From contig JBEVIU010000077.1 in NCBI GenBank assembly GCA_040510575.1, forward strand, positions 1 to 23,812: a stretch of DNA of 23,812 nt, read 5' to 3'. The notes below the pieces were generated by a model that was not told where the DNA came from, made no database searches, and saw only the letters and a list, made by a program, of their open reading frames with translations. The position numbers and the translations under genes were made by a program. The stretch's first letter is position 1. Every line of letters begins with the position of its first letter. This document shows positions 7,557 to 14,683 of this stretch, in pieces. Source of the DNA: DASUMF01 sp040510575 (lineage in GTDB: Bacteria > Actinomycetota > Acidimicrobiia > IMCC26256 > DASPTH01).

Positions 7557-8255
7557 ATGTCGAGCCCCGCTCCGGCGCTCACGCGCACGATCCTCGTGGT
7601 GGAAGACGAGGCCCCGATCGCGGAGGCCGTCGCCAGCCGCTTGCGCAGTGAAGGCTTTGCCGTGCAGATCGCGGCCGACGGCCCGTCGGGCGTCGAGCTC
7701 TCGCAGCGCCTCGACCCCGACCTCGTGGTGCTCGACCTGATGCTCCCCGGTCTCGACGGCCTCGACGTGTGCCGAGAGATCCAGCGCGATCGACCGATCC
7801 CCGTCCTCATGCTCACCGCCCGTGACTCCGAGAGCGACCTCGTGCTCGGTTTGGCCGTCGGCGCCGACGACTACCTCACCAAGCCGTTCAGCTCGCGTGA
7901 GCTCGTGGCGCGCGTCCACGCGCTGCTGCGACGGGTGGAACGTCACGACGCCGACGGATCGACGCGTGTGCTCGGCACCGTCGAGATCGATCTCGCGGCC
8001 CGACGGGTGCGCAACCACGGCGACGTCGTGCACCTCACCCCCACCGAGTTCGACCTGCTGTCGTTCCTCGCCGAGCGCCCGGGCAAGGTCTTCACGCGCG
8101 AGCAGCTGCTCGGCCAGGTGTGGGGCTACCACCAGGGCGGCGGCGCGCGCACGGTCGACTCCCATGTGCGAGCGCTGCGGCGCAAGCTCGGAAACGACCT
8201 CGTCCGCACCGTGCACGGCGTCGGCTACGCGGCGGGCGAATCGGTCGACGCATGA
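7557..8255 (+). CDS. OmpR/PhoB-family response regulator
   Basis: DNA-binding partner of the kinase encoded next. 232 residues. Receiver domain: acidic pair in VVEDEAP (E16, D17), phospho-acceptor D60 in VVLDLMLPGLDG, Thr87 in LMLTARD and K109 in YLTKPF. The C-terminal winged helix carries LTPTEFDLLSFLAERPGKVFTREQLL, TVDSHVRALRRKLG and the terminal VHGVGYAAGE. It is followed by the kinase with an ATGA overlap. Resembles MprA/BaeR-like regulators; the target genes cannot be read from sequence. Confidence 0.92.
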   Translation: MSSPAPALTRTILVVEDEAPIAEAVASRLRSEGFAVQIAADGPSGVELSQRLDPDLVVLDLMLPGLDGLDVCREIQRDRPIPVLMLTARDSESDLVLGLAVGADDYLTKPFSSRELVARVHALLRRVERHDADGSTRVLGTVEIDLAARRVRNHGDVVHLTPTEFDLLSFLAERPGKVFTREQLLGQVWGYHQGGGARTVDSHVRALRRKLGNDLVRTVHGVGYAAGESVDA

Positions 8256-9268
8256 CGCGTCGAGAACGGCTCGCCCATCCGCTCGACGACGTCCCGTCGA
8301 TCAAGGTCAAGCTCGGCTTCATCATCGCGGTCGCAGTGGCTGTCACCGTGTTCGTGTTCTGGGTCGGCCTGAAGGTCGGGCTGTGGCCGTCGGTGAGCGG
8401 CATCCTCGCGGGTGTCGTCGCCATGGCCCTCGTGTGGTTCCTCTCGCGCGGGATGACGTCGCCGTTGCGCGAGATGGTCGCTGCCACCTCGGAGATGGCG
8501 CAGGGCAACTACGACCGCCGCGTGCGCGCAGTGTCGCGCGACGAGGTCGGCGAGCTCGCCCGGGCGTTCAATGCGATGGCCACCGATCTCGCCGAGACCG
8601 ATCGGGTCCGGCGCGACCTCGTGGCGAACGTGTCGCACGAGCTCCGCACCCCCATCACCGCGTTGCAAGTGGTGCTCGAGAATCTTGTCGACGGCGTCAC
8701 CGAGCCCGACCAGGAGACCTTCGCCACCATGCTCGCCCAGGTCGAGCGGCTCGGCCGCCTGGTGAAGCAGCTCCTCGACTTGTCGCGCTTGGAGTCCGGA
8801 GCGGTACCGCTCGACCGAACCGCCTTCCGGGTCGAGCCGATGCTCGAGCACGCGGTGCGAGAGCAACACCTCCACGCCCCCGAGATCCCGGTGCAGGTGT
8901 CGGTCGACGCCCACGACCTCACCGCCGACGGCGATCCTGAGCGCGTGCACCAGGTGGTCGCGAACTTGCTCGAGAACGCGATGCGACACACCCCGCGCGG
9001 CGGCATCGTCGAGGTGCGCGCCCATCGCAACGGCAACGGCGTCGTCATCGAGGTGCTCGACGAAGGCCCGGGCATCCCCGAAGCCGAGCAAGCGCGCGTG
9101 TTCGAGCGCTTCTACCGCGCCGACACGGCGCGCGCGTCCAGCGACGGCGGCGCCGGGCTCGGCCTCGCCATCGCGCAATGGATCGTCGACCTCCACGGAG
9201 GCGACATCCGTCCGGAACGTCGGGAGCCCCACGGCTGCCGCATGGTCGTCACCCTGCCCAACCACTGA
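8252..9268 (+). CDS. sensor histidine kinase, intramembrane-sensing type
   Basis: Membrane kinase that phosphorylates the preceding regulator. 338 residues. Two membrane segments (about 21-40 and 48-65) are joined by only about eight residues (KVGLWPS region), so there is no extracellular sensor domain. HAMP follows (about 66-118), then HisKA with H129 in VSHELRTPITAL. The ATPase domain has the N-box NLLENAMRHTP, G1 DEGPGIPEAE, F-box FERFYRAD and G2 GAGLGLAIAQWIVDLHGG. The ATG at 8252 overlaps the regulator stop as ATGA; longer upstream readings lie inside the regulator gene. Confidence 0.9.
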   Translation: MTRRERLAHPLDDVPSIKVKLGFIIAVAVAVTVFVFWVGLKVGLWPSVSGILAGVVAMALVWFLSRGMTSPLREMVAATSEMAQGNYDRRVRAVSRDEVGELARAFNAMATDLAETDRVRRDLVANVSHELRTPITALQVVLENLVDGVTEPDQETFATMLAQVERLGRLVKQLLDLSRLESGAVPLDRTAFRVEPMLEHAVREQHLHAPEIPVQVSVDAHDLTADGDPERVHQVVANLLENAMRHTPRGGIVEVRAHRNGNGVVIEVLDEGPGIPEAEQARVFERFYRADTARASSDGGAGLGLAIAQWIVDLHGGDIRPERREPHGCRMVVTLPNH

Positions 9269-9279
9269 GGAGCGTTTGC

Positions 9280-9927
9280 ATGCCCCTGGCCACGATCGAC
9301 GAAGCACTGAAGCGCATCCGGCGGGGCGAGATGGTTCTCGTCGTCGACGACGAAGACCGCGAGAACGAGGGCGACCTCACGATGGCGGCGAGCTGGGTGA
9401 CCCCGGAGGCGGTGAACTTCATGCTGCGGTGGGGACGCGGCTTGCTGTGCATGCCGTGCGCGCCGGAGCGCCTCGACGAGCTCGACTTCTGGCCGATGGT
9501 GCCGGCCGATCGCGCCGGGTGCGACACCGCCTTCACCGTGTCGATCGACCACGTCACCGCGGGCAGCGGCATCGGCGCCGCTGATCGTGCGGTGACGATC
9601 CGCAAGGTGCTCGACCCCGGGGTCAGCCCCGCCGACTTCACCCGTCCGGGTCATGTGTTCCCACTGCGGGCACGCGCCGGTGGCGTGCTCGAGCGGCGCG
9701 GTCACACCGAGGCAGCCGTCGACCTCGCCCGACTCGCCGGGCTCCCGCCGGTGGCCGCGATCTGCGAAGTGCTCAGCGACGACGGCTCGCCCGCGCGGTT
9801 CCCCTACCTCGAGCAGTTCGCCGCCGATCACCTCGTCGCGATGATCTCGGTCGAGCAGGTCGCGGAGCACCGCTCCCGCCTCGACGACACCGAGCAGTAC
9901 GGCTTCCGCACTCCCCTCCTGCTCTAG
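9280..9927 (+). CDS. ribB: 3,4-dihydroxy-2-butanone 4-phosphate synthase
   Basis: Converts ribulose 5-phosphate to 3,4-dihydroxy-2-butanone 4-phosphate plus formate for riboflavin synthesis. 215 residues, a stand-alone enzyme without the GTP cyclohydrolase II domain found in RibBA. Motifs: VVDDEDRENEGDLTMAA (about 21-37, the metal/substrate loop), CDTAFTVSIDHVTAGSGIGAADRA, FTRPGHVFPLRAR and GGVLERRGHTEAAVDLARLAGL. The ribosome binding site gaggag overlaps the kinase stop region (9267-9272), 7 bases before the ATG. It lies 11 bases after the kinase and is probably co-transcribed with it. Confidence 0.92.
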   Translation: MPLATIDEALKRIRRGEMVLVVDDEDRENEGDLTMAASWVTPEAVNFMLRWGRGLLCMPCAPERLDELDFWPMVPADRAGCDTAFTVSIDHVTAGSGIGAADRAVTIRKVLDPGVSPADFTRPGHVFPLRARAGGVLERRGHTEAAVDLARLAGLPPVAAICEVLSDDGSPARFPYLEQFAADHLVAMISVEQVAEHRSRLDDTEQYGFRTPLLL

Positions 9928-9933
9928 TCACAC

Positions 9934-9949
9934 CGACGAGCCTGCGTCG
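9934..9949. other. short inverted repeat between ribB and the cupin gene
   Basis: CGACG, a 6-base loop, then CGTCG, lying between the converging stops of ribB and the cupin gene. It is too short and lacks a T-run; a weak terminator is possible but unproven. Confidence 0.25.
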
Positions 9950-9997
9950 AAGTTCGGCAAGAGTTGACGTACATCGACGCGGGTTCGGGAGGGGTGG

Positions 9998-10396
9998 TCA
10001 GCGCGGGCGGTTCTCCGTGCCGCGGCCGGGGGTGATGAACAGCGCCTGGCCGGGCTCGTGCACGTCGGCGGTGTGCCACACGTTGCGAGGGTTGATCACC
10101 GCCATGCCCGGCGTGAGCTCGACCTTGTGGATCTCACCGTCGATCTCCTGGAGGAGATCCACCCGTCCCGACACCAGCACGACGACCTCTTCGCCTGCCG
10201 GGTGGCGCTCCCACGTCTCCCACGACGCGTCCTGACGGTCGTACAGCACGAGCCGTCCGTCGTCGCCGTCGGCCTCGGTGCGGGCGCCGTACGCGCTGAG
10301 GTACTCGGGTGAGAACTCGAAGTCGGGCAGCGGATCGGCGGTGGCGCCGAGACCGAGATGCACGAACGTGCTCGACAGGTCGAACGCCTCACTCAT
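9998..10396 (-). CDS. cupin-domain protein
   Basis: 132-residue single-domain cupin. Cupin motif 1 is reduced (ERHPAGEEVVVLVSGRVDLL: one His plus Glu), and motif 2 is TPGMAVINPRNVWHTADV with the metal-ligand His. WETWERHPAGEEV and GQALFITPGRG are typical of small cupins of unknown role in actinobacteria. The start overlaps the end of the preceding 81-residue gene by 8 bases, so the two are translationally coupled. Catalytic role not assignable. Confidence 0.82.
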   Translation of the reverse strand: MSEAFDLSSTFVHLGLGATADPLPDFEFSPEYLSAYGARTEADGDDGRLVLYDRQDASWETWERHPAGEEVVVLVSGRVDLLQEIDGEIHKVELTPGMAVINPRNVWHTADVHEPGQALFITPGRGTENRPR

Positions 10397-10634
10397 CGTT
10401 CGAGGGGGCCTCGTGGATCACCACGATGGAGCGCTCGGGGTGGTCCGGGTCGAGGAACATCTCGATGCCGTCGGGCGGCGGTGCACCTGCGGCTTCGCTC
10501 TCGACGACGGTCTCCTCGGCCGGGCGGCGACCTTCCATCACGTCCCGGATGCCGAGCAGGCCCGCCGCGATCACCGAGCCTGCCGCAGACTTGCGGAACC
10601 GGTCGATCGGACGCTCGGGCTCGACAGCACTCAT
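10389..10634 (-). CDS. conserved-looking small protein, unknown function
   Basis: 81 residues, not recognised. The middle holds a mildly hydrophobic helix (SAAGSVIAAGLLGIRDVMEG, about 17-36), followed by an acidic tail ending HPERSIVVIHEAP. The helix is too short and charged at its end for a confident membrane span. It is real because it is led by a clear -10 box, is coupled to the cupin gene by an 8-base overlap, and its reading frame keeps normal high-GC third positions. It and the amino-acid dehydrogenase are the two genes driven by the repeated promoter module. Confidence 0.7.
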   Translation of the reverse strand: MSAVEPERPIDRFRKSAAGSVIAAGLLGIRDVMEGRRPAEETVVESEAAGAPPPDGIEMFLDPDHPERSIVVIHEAPSNDE

Positions 10635-10640
10635 GCCTGA

Positions 10641-10646
10641 AGGCTA
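10641..10646 (-). promoter_or_regulatory. -10 box of the 81-residue/cupin pair
   Basis: Minus-strand TAGCCT lies 6 bases before the ATG at 10634, the spacing expected for a leaderless start; no strong ribosome binding site exists. It is the downstream end of repeat copy 2. Confidence 0.5.
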
Positions 10647-10702
10647 GGAGACGCAGCGGAGGCGTGGTCGGGGCAGCGCGACGCCGCAGCGGAGTCGACC
10701 CG
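10643..10702 (-). repeat. dispersed ~60-bp promoter repeat, copy 2
   Basis: Same module as 2317-2375. The two direct cgcagcggag decamers are at 10652-10661 and 10685-10694 and are both perfect here, 33 bases apart. It fills the space between two divergent genes. Confidence 0.75.
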
Positions 10703-10730
10703 AGATCCAGGTGTGGAACCTCTCGGTGCG

Positions 10731-10736
10731 TAGCGT
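10731..10736 (+). promoter_or_regulatory. -10 box of the membrane-anchored unknown gene
   Basis: TAGCGT, then 6 bases, then GTG at 10743. This supports GTG 10743 as a leaderless start over the in-frame ATG at 10755. Confidence 0.45.
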
Positions 10737-10742
10737 GCAGGA

Positions 10743-11456
10743 GTGCCCGCCCCGATGACCGATGCCGAGCTGCGGCGACACCGAGTCACGTTCGGGATCG
10801 TGGTCGCAGTCGCGCTGGTGGCGGGGATCGCGTTCGCCGCCAACGCGCCCGATCGATCGGCTCCACCGCCGTCCGTCGCCGCCGCGCTCGCGACGACCAC
10901 GACGACGGTCGTCCCCACCGAGACCCCTGCGCCCAGCAAGGGGACGACGGCCAAGCCTGCGGTCGACACGACTGCCGCACCCACCACCACCGTCGACCCA
11001 GGCGCGTTGCCGCAGACCGAGGCCAAGCCCATCGCGAGCGGCGCGGCCTGGGACGCGGGCGTGCACGCGTTGTGGCAGGCGATCGCGAAGGACGACCCCG
11101 ACGCGGGCGCGCCGTTCTTCTTCCCGCTCTCGGCGTACGAACAGGTGAAGGCGATCAACGATCCGGCCGGCGACTACCGCCAGCGACTGCTCGCCAACTT
11201 CGCGGACGACGTGCACATCCTCCACGCGCAGCTCGGCGCCGACGCCGCGGACGCGACCTTCCTCGGCGTCGACGTGCCGAGCGACCAGGCGGTGTGGGTC
11301 CAGCCTGGAGAGGAGTCGAACAAGCTCCCCTACTGGCGCGTGTACGGCACGACGCTGCGCTACTCCGTGAAGGGCGAGACCCGCACGATGCCGGTCACGT
11401 CGCTCATCTCGTGGCGAGGCGAGTGGTACGTGGTGCACCTCGGCGCCGTGCGCTGA
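10743..11456 (+). CDS. membrane-anchored protein of unknown function
   Basis: 237 residues. Near the N-terminus is one membrane segment (VTFGIVVAVALVAGIAFAA, about 15-33) preceded by charged residues, so the chain is anchored with its C-terminus outside. A 50-60-residue Thr/Pro/Ala-rich linker follows, then a compact C-terminal domain (about 95-237) with ALWQAIAKDDPDAGAPFFFPLSAY and ending YWRVYGTTLRYSVKGETR...WRGEWYVVHLG. The alternating strands at the end and the helix at its start look like a small extracytoplasmic NTF2- or SnoaL-like domain, but I cannot assign it. LPQTE in the linker is not a sortase signal. Confidence 0.75.
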   Translation: MPAPMTDAELRRHRVTFGIVVAVALVAGIAFAANAPDRSAPPPSVAAALATTTTTVVPTETPAPSKGTTAKPAVDTTAAPTTTVDPGALPQTEAKPIASGAAWDAGVHALWQAIAKDDPDAGAPFFFPLSAYEQVKAINDPAGDYRQRLLANFADDVHILHAQLGADAADATFLGVDVPSDQAVWVQPGEESNKLPYWRVYGTTLRYSVKGETRTMPVTSLISWRGEWYVVHLGAVR

Positions 11457-11462
11457 GCCCGC

Positions 11463-11720
11463 TCACGCGCCGGGCGGCTCACCGATCTCACGCAGTGCCG
11501 CCGCGATCGCGGCGCGGAGACGGCGCGCGGTGTCGGGCGACAGGTGCGCGATGAGCCCGAGCCCGGCCGCGCCCGCTTCCTCCAACGTGAGCACGACACG
11601 GAGCTCGCCGTCGCCGCACGCGTCGCAGTCGTCGGTGAGGGCCACGGCCCACGACACCGGCGGTCGCTCGTCGTCGTCGGCGGGATGGTCGTCGAGCGCG
11701 TCGTCGATCGATCGTCGCAT
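11463..11720 (-). CDS. small CxxC protein, unknown function
   Basis: 85 residues from ATG 11720, which has a ribosome binding site (GAGGGAG) 5 bases upstream. The in-frame GTG at 11768 is upstream of the proposed -10 box and so is not used. The sequence has a CDAC pair in DDCDACGDGELRVVLTLEE, suggesting a metal or redox site, and a C-terminal amphipathic helix (SPDTARRLRAAIAAALREIG). It converges on the unknown membrane protein and is divergent from the acyl-CoA dehydrogenase. Not recognised. Confidence 0.65.
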   Translation of the reverse strand: MRRSIDDALDDHPADDDERPPVSWAVALTDDCDACGDGELRVVLTLEEAGAAGLGLIAHLSPDTARRLRAAIAAALREIGEPPGA

Positions 11721-11745
11721 GGTCGCTCCCTCGAGGCGGACCGTT

Positions 11746-11751
11746 ACGATA
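11746..11751 (-). promoter_or_regulatory. -10 box of the small CxxC protein gene
   Basis: Minus-strand TATCGT; the transcript would begin about 19 bases before ATG 11720, leaving room for the GAGGGAG ribosome binding site. Confidence 0.4.
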
Positions 11752-11796
11752 TCCACCGGCACTGCCACGGCTCAGGGCCCAATCGAGGGATGGCGG

Positions 11797-11802
11797 TAGG
11801 GT
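11797..11802 (+). promoter_or_regulatory. -10 box of the acyl-CoA dehydrogenase gene
   Basis: TAGGGT, about 48 bases before ATG 11850. A GAGG ribosome binding site stands 5 bases before the ATG. The -35 region is not distinctive. Confidence 0.35.
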
Positions 11803-11849
11803 CCGGGCGCACCCTGTGCCCACCCACGCCGAACATCACCGAGGTCGAC

Positions 11850-13064
11850 ATGGAGTTCAATCCGAGCCCGCGTGCCGAGGAGCTCAAGCCGAAGCTCGCC
11901 GCGTTCATCGCCGACGTCGTCGACCCGGCCGAACCGATCGCGCACCGTCAGGTCGCGGAGTCCGGGAACCCGCACCACCACCCGCCGGTCATGGAGGACC
12001 TGAAGGCCGAGGCAAAGGCGCGCGGTCTCTGGAACCTCTTCATGCCCGACCCGCGCTTCGGGCCGGGCCTCTCCAACGTCGACTACGCGCCGCTCTGCGA
12101 GCTCACGGGCCGGTCACCGCTGTCGCAGGAAGCCACCAACTGCTCACCGCCCGACACCGGCAACATGGAGGTGCTCGCGGAGCTCGGGACGCCGCTGCAC
12201 CACGAGCAGTTCCTCGCGCCCCTCGTCGACGGCAGCACACGCTCGTGCTTCGCCATGACGGAGCCGTGGGTCGCGAGCTCGGATGCGACGAACATCCAGA
12301 GCACCATCGAGCGCGACGGCGACGATTACGTCGTGAACGCGCACAAGTGGTGGACGACCGGCGCGGCGTCGGAACGGTGCACGTTCGCGATCCTCATGGG
12401 GGTCTCGAACCCCGACGGCGACCGCCACCGCCGTCACAGCATGGTGATCGTCCCGTTCGACACGCCCGGCGTCACGGTCGTGCGCTCGCTGCCGGTGCTC
12501 GGGCGCGACCACGGCAGCGGCCACTGCGAGACGCTCTACGAGAACGTGCGGGTGCCGAAGGAGTACCTCCTCGGCGAGGAGGGCGGTGGCTTCGCGGTGG
12601 CCCAGGCGCGGCTCGGGCCGGGGCGCATCCATCACTGCATGCGTGCGATCGGCATGGCCGAGAAGGCGTTGCAGCTCATGTGCGAGCGGGTGCAGCAGCG
12701 GGTCGCATTCGGCAAGCCGCTGGCGGACCAGGGCTCGATCCAGGAGCGGATCGCCGAGTCGCGCCTGGAGATCGAGCAGGCCCGCCTGCTCACCATGAAG
12801 GCGGCGTGGATGATCGACACCGTCGGCAAGAAAGCTGCACGCGACGAGATCGGTGCGATCAAGGTGGTGGCCGCCCGCCTCGCCACGCGCGTCATCGACC
12901 GTGCGATCCAGAGCTTCGGCGCAGCCGGGGTGTCCGACGACTGGCCGCTCGCCGCGATGTACGCGGAAGCCCGCACGCTCCACTTCGTCGACGGGCCCGA
13001 CGAAGTGCACCTGCAGCAGATCGCGCGGCGCGAGCTCCGGCAGTACGAAGACCGGCGCGTGTGA
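11850..13064 (+). CDS. acyl-CoA dehydrogenase, ACAD10/11-like branch
   Basis: FAD enzyme that introduces the alpha-beta double bond in acyl-CoA. 404 residues. Recognisable: LWNLFMPD, PDTGNMEVLAELGT, FAMTEPWVASSDATNI (flavin/substrate segment), KWWTTGA, RVAFGKPLADQGSIQERIAESR and the C-terminal SFGAAGVSDDWPLA...VDGPDEVHLQQIARREL. Where medium-chain enzymes carry the catalytic Glu in YEGT, this protein reads VDGPDEVH, as I recall for the ACAD10/11-like branch. The start is ATG 11850 with GAGG upstream. It overlaps the next gene by GTGA, implying a joint role. Chain-length preference unknown. Confidence 0.9.
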   Translation: MEFNPSPRAEELKPKLAAFIADVVDPAEPIAHRQVAESGNPHHHPPVMEDLKAEAKARGLWNLFMPDPRFGPGLSNVDYAPLCELTGRSPLSQEATNCSPPDTGNMEVLAELGTPLHHEQFLAPLVDGSTRSCFAMTEPWVASSDATNIQSTIERDGDDYVVNAHKWWTTGAASERCTFAILMGVSNPDGDRHRRHSMVIVPFDTPGVTVVRSLPVLGRDHGSGHCETLYENVRVPKEYLLGEEGGGFAVAQARLGPGRIHHCMRAIGMAEKALQLMCERVQQRVAFGKPLADQGSIQERIAESRLEIEQARLLTMKAAWMIDTVGKKAARDEIGAIKVVAARLATRVIDRAIQSFGAAGVSDDWPLAAMYAEARTLHFVDGPDEVHLQQIARRELRQYEDRRV

Positions 13065-13951
13065 AGGTCCGCATCGGCTTCGGCGGGGGCGCGCGGGGAC
13101 CGGCCGAACGCATCCACCAGTTCGGGGAGCTGGTCGACGCGCTCGAGGAGCGCGGCTTCGACTCGCTGTGGTGCTCCGAGCGCGCGACCGGGCCGATGCC
13201 CGATCCGATGGTGGCGTTGTCGTTCGCGGCGGGTCGCACGCGCAAGCTGAAGCTCGGTACATCGGTCCAGGTGCTCCCCGGGCGCAACCCGGTGCTGCTG
13301 GCCAAGCAATGGGCCGCGCTCGACGTGTTGTCCGGCGGGCGAGCCCTCCCGGCGTTCGGGCTCGGCGTGGTCGACCCACGTGAGCAGCAAGCCTTCGGCA
13401 TCGCCCGCGAGGAACGCGCGCCCTGGTTCGACGAGGCGCTCCCGTTGATCCGCCGGCTCTGGTCGGAGGAGTCGGTCGACCACGACGGGCCTCGGTTCCA
13501 CTACGAGGACGCTTCCATCGGCACGTTGCCGTCGCACCCACTCGACGTGTGGTTGGGCGGACGCGCGCCGGTCGAGCTCCGACGCGTGGGACGCATGGCC
13601 GACGGGTGGCTGCCGAGCTTCTGCACGCCCGAGCAGGTGGCACGCGACCGTGTCGTGGTCGACGACGCCGCGGACGCTGCCGGTCGCTCCATCGATCCGG
13701 AGCACTACGGCGCGATGGTCTTCTACACGCTCGGATCGATCCCGGAGGCGTACTCCAGAACCCTCGCGGCGCGGCGCGGAGTCGACCCCGACGAGGTGAT
13801 CGTCACCAGTCTCCCCGCCTTGCGCGACCGTCTCGAGGAGTTCGTGAGCGTCGGGTTCACGAAGCTCGTGCCCGTCCCGATGCACGACGTCACCTCGTGG
13901 CCCGACGAGCTCGACACCCTCGCCACCGCCGTCCTCGATCTGCAGAATTGA
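13061..13951 (+). CDS. luciferase-like (F420-type) oxidoreductase
   Basis: TIM-barrel flavin/F420 enzyme of the bacterial luciferase superfamily, 296 residues. Typical pieces are the first strand VRIGFGGGARG, FDSLWCSERATGPMPDPMVALSFAAGRT, KLKLGTSVQVLPGRNPVLLAKQWAALDVLSGGRALPAFGLG, and the WLGGRAPVELRRVGRMADGWLPS motif. F420 rather than FMN is inferred from the actinobacterial setting and TIGR03619-like look; it is not proven. The start is GTG 13061, coupled to the acyl-CoA dehydrogenase stop as GTGA. Confidence 0.87.
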   Translation: MKVRIGFGGGARGPAERIHQFGELVDALEERGFDSLWCSERATGPMPDPMVALSFAAGRTRKLKLGTSVQVLPGRNPVLLAKQWAALDVLSGGRALPAFGLGVVDPREQQAFGIAREERAPWFDEALPLIRRLWSEESVDHDGPRFHYEDASIGTLPSHPLDVWLGGRAPVELRRVGRMADGWLPSFCTPEQVARDRVVVDDAADAAGRSIDPEHYGAMVFYTLGSIPEAYSRTLAARRGVDPDEVIVTSLPALRDRLEEFVSVGFTKLVPVPMHDVTSWPDELDTLATAVLDLQN

Positions 13952-13964
13952 CCCAAGCGGGTCA
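13949..13964. terminator. hairpin shared by two converging stop codons
   Basis: TGACCC, loop AAGC, GGGTCA: a perfect 6-bp stem. The outer triplets are the TGA stop of the plus-strand oxidoreductase and the stop of the minus-strand deacetylase. There is no U-run, so it would be a weak bidirectional terminator or mRNA end protector at most. Confidence 0.45.
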
Positions 13965-14669
13965 GAGGCCGTGGTCGCCGACGGGGCCCACGGTCAGGCC
14001 GCGCGACGAGAACACGTCGGCCAGCTCCGGGAGCGCGCCGAGCGCGGACCGCCACGACCCGGGGTACGACGTGCAGTCGGAGTCGTGCAAGAGCACGGTG
14101 CCGCCGTCGACGTAGCGACGCATCACGTCGTTGACCACTGACCGCGGGGTCGCCTCCTTGCGCCAGTCGCGACCCCAGGTCGTCCACAACACCGTGCGCA
14201 TGCCGAGCCCACGAGCCACGCGCAACGACGAATACGACATGATCCCGAACGGAGGTCGAAACCACAGGGGCGACGTGCCCGTTGCGTCGCGCACGGTGTC
14301 GAACGCGGCACTGATGTCGGCCGCGGTGCGACGCGGGGTGCGTCGGAGCATGTTGCCGTGCACGTCACCGTGCACCGCGACCTCGTGTCCGGCAGCTGCG
14401 ACCTCGTGGGCGACCTCCGGGGCGGCGCGCACCATGTCACCGAGCATGAAGAACGTCGCCTTCCATCCGAGGTCGTCGAGCGCGGCGAGGAACGCCGGCG
14501 TGGACTCCGGGTCAGGACCGTCGTCGAACGTGAGCGCGACGTGGCCGGGACGGCCCACACCGACCAGTGCGGGCGTGAGCCGGACCCCGATCGGCGACAC
14601 CCCCCCGAGCGCGGGGCCCGCGTGCACGATGGCGGCTCCGACACCCACTGCGCCGACGGCAACTGCCAC
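13962..14669 (-). CDS. polysaccharide deacetylase (NodB domain), exported
   Basis: Removes N- or O-acetyl groups from an envelope or extracellular glycan. 235 residues from GTG 14669. All NodB motifs are intact: TFDDGP (47-52, catalytic base and metal Asp), HGDVH (H100/H104, metal ligands), RPPFG (138-142), the TTWGRDW region and LLHD with H195. The N-terminal 30 residues are a hydrophobic Ala/Val/Gly run, i.e. a signal peptide or anchor. From GTG the peptide lacks basic residues; reading from CTG 14687 adds six residues (MKPTTR) that would give it a proper charged head. It lies 14 bases after the glycosyltransferase gene. Confidence 0.9.
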   Translation of the reverse strand: MAVAVGAVGVGAAIVHAGPALGGVSPIGVRLTPALVGVGRPGHVALTFDDGPDPESTPAFLAALDDLGWKATFFMLGDMVRAAPEVAHEVAAAGHEVAVHGDVHGNMLRRTPRRTAADISAAFDTVRDATGTSPLWFRPPFGIMSYSSLRVARGLGMRTVLWTTWGRDWRKEATPRSVVNDVMRRYVDGGTVLLHDSDCTSYPGSWRSALGALPELADVFSSRGLTVGPVGDHGL

Positions 14670-14683
14670 CCGCGTCGTTGGTT

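Noticed and set aside
10715..10736. GGAAC with downstream CGTAGCG as an ECF-sigma promoter
   Set aside because: The spacing between the two parts is about 9 bases, too short for ECF promoters, which need about 16-18.
10858..11000. Thr/Pro-rich linker as a CRISPR-like or minisatellite repeat
   Set aside because: The repetition is amino-acid bias (Thr, Ala, Pro codons) with no constant unit length.
10996..11040. LPQTE in the Thr-rich linker as a sortase signal
   Set aside because: It lies mid-protein, ends in E rather than G and is not followed by a membrane span and basic tail.
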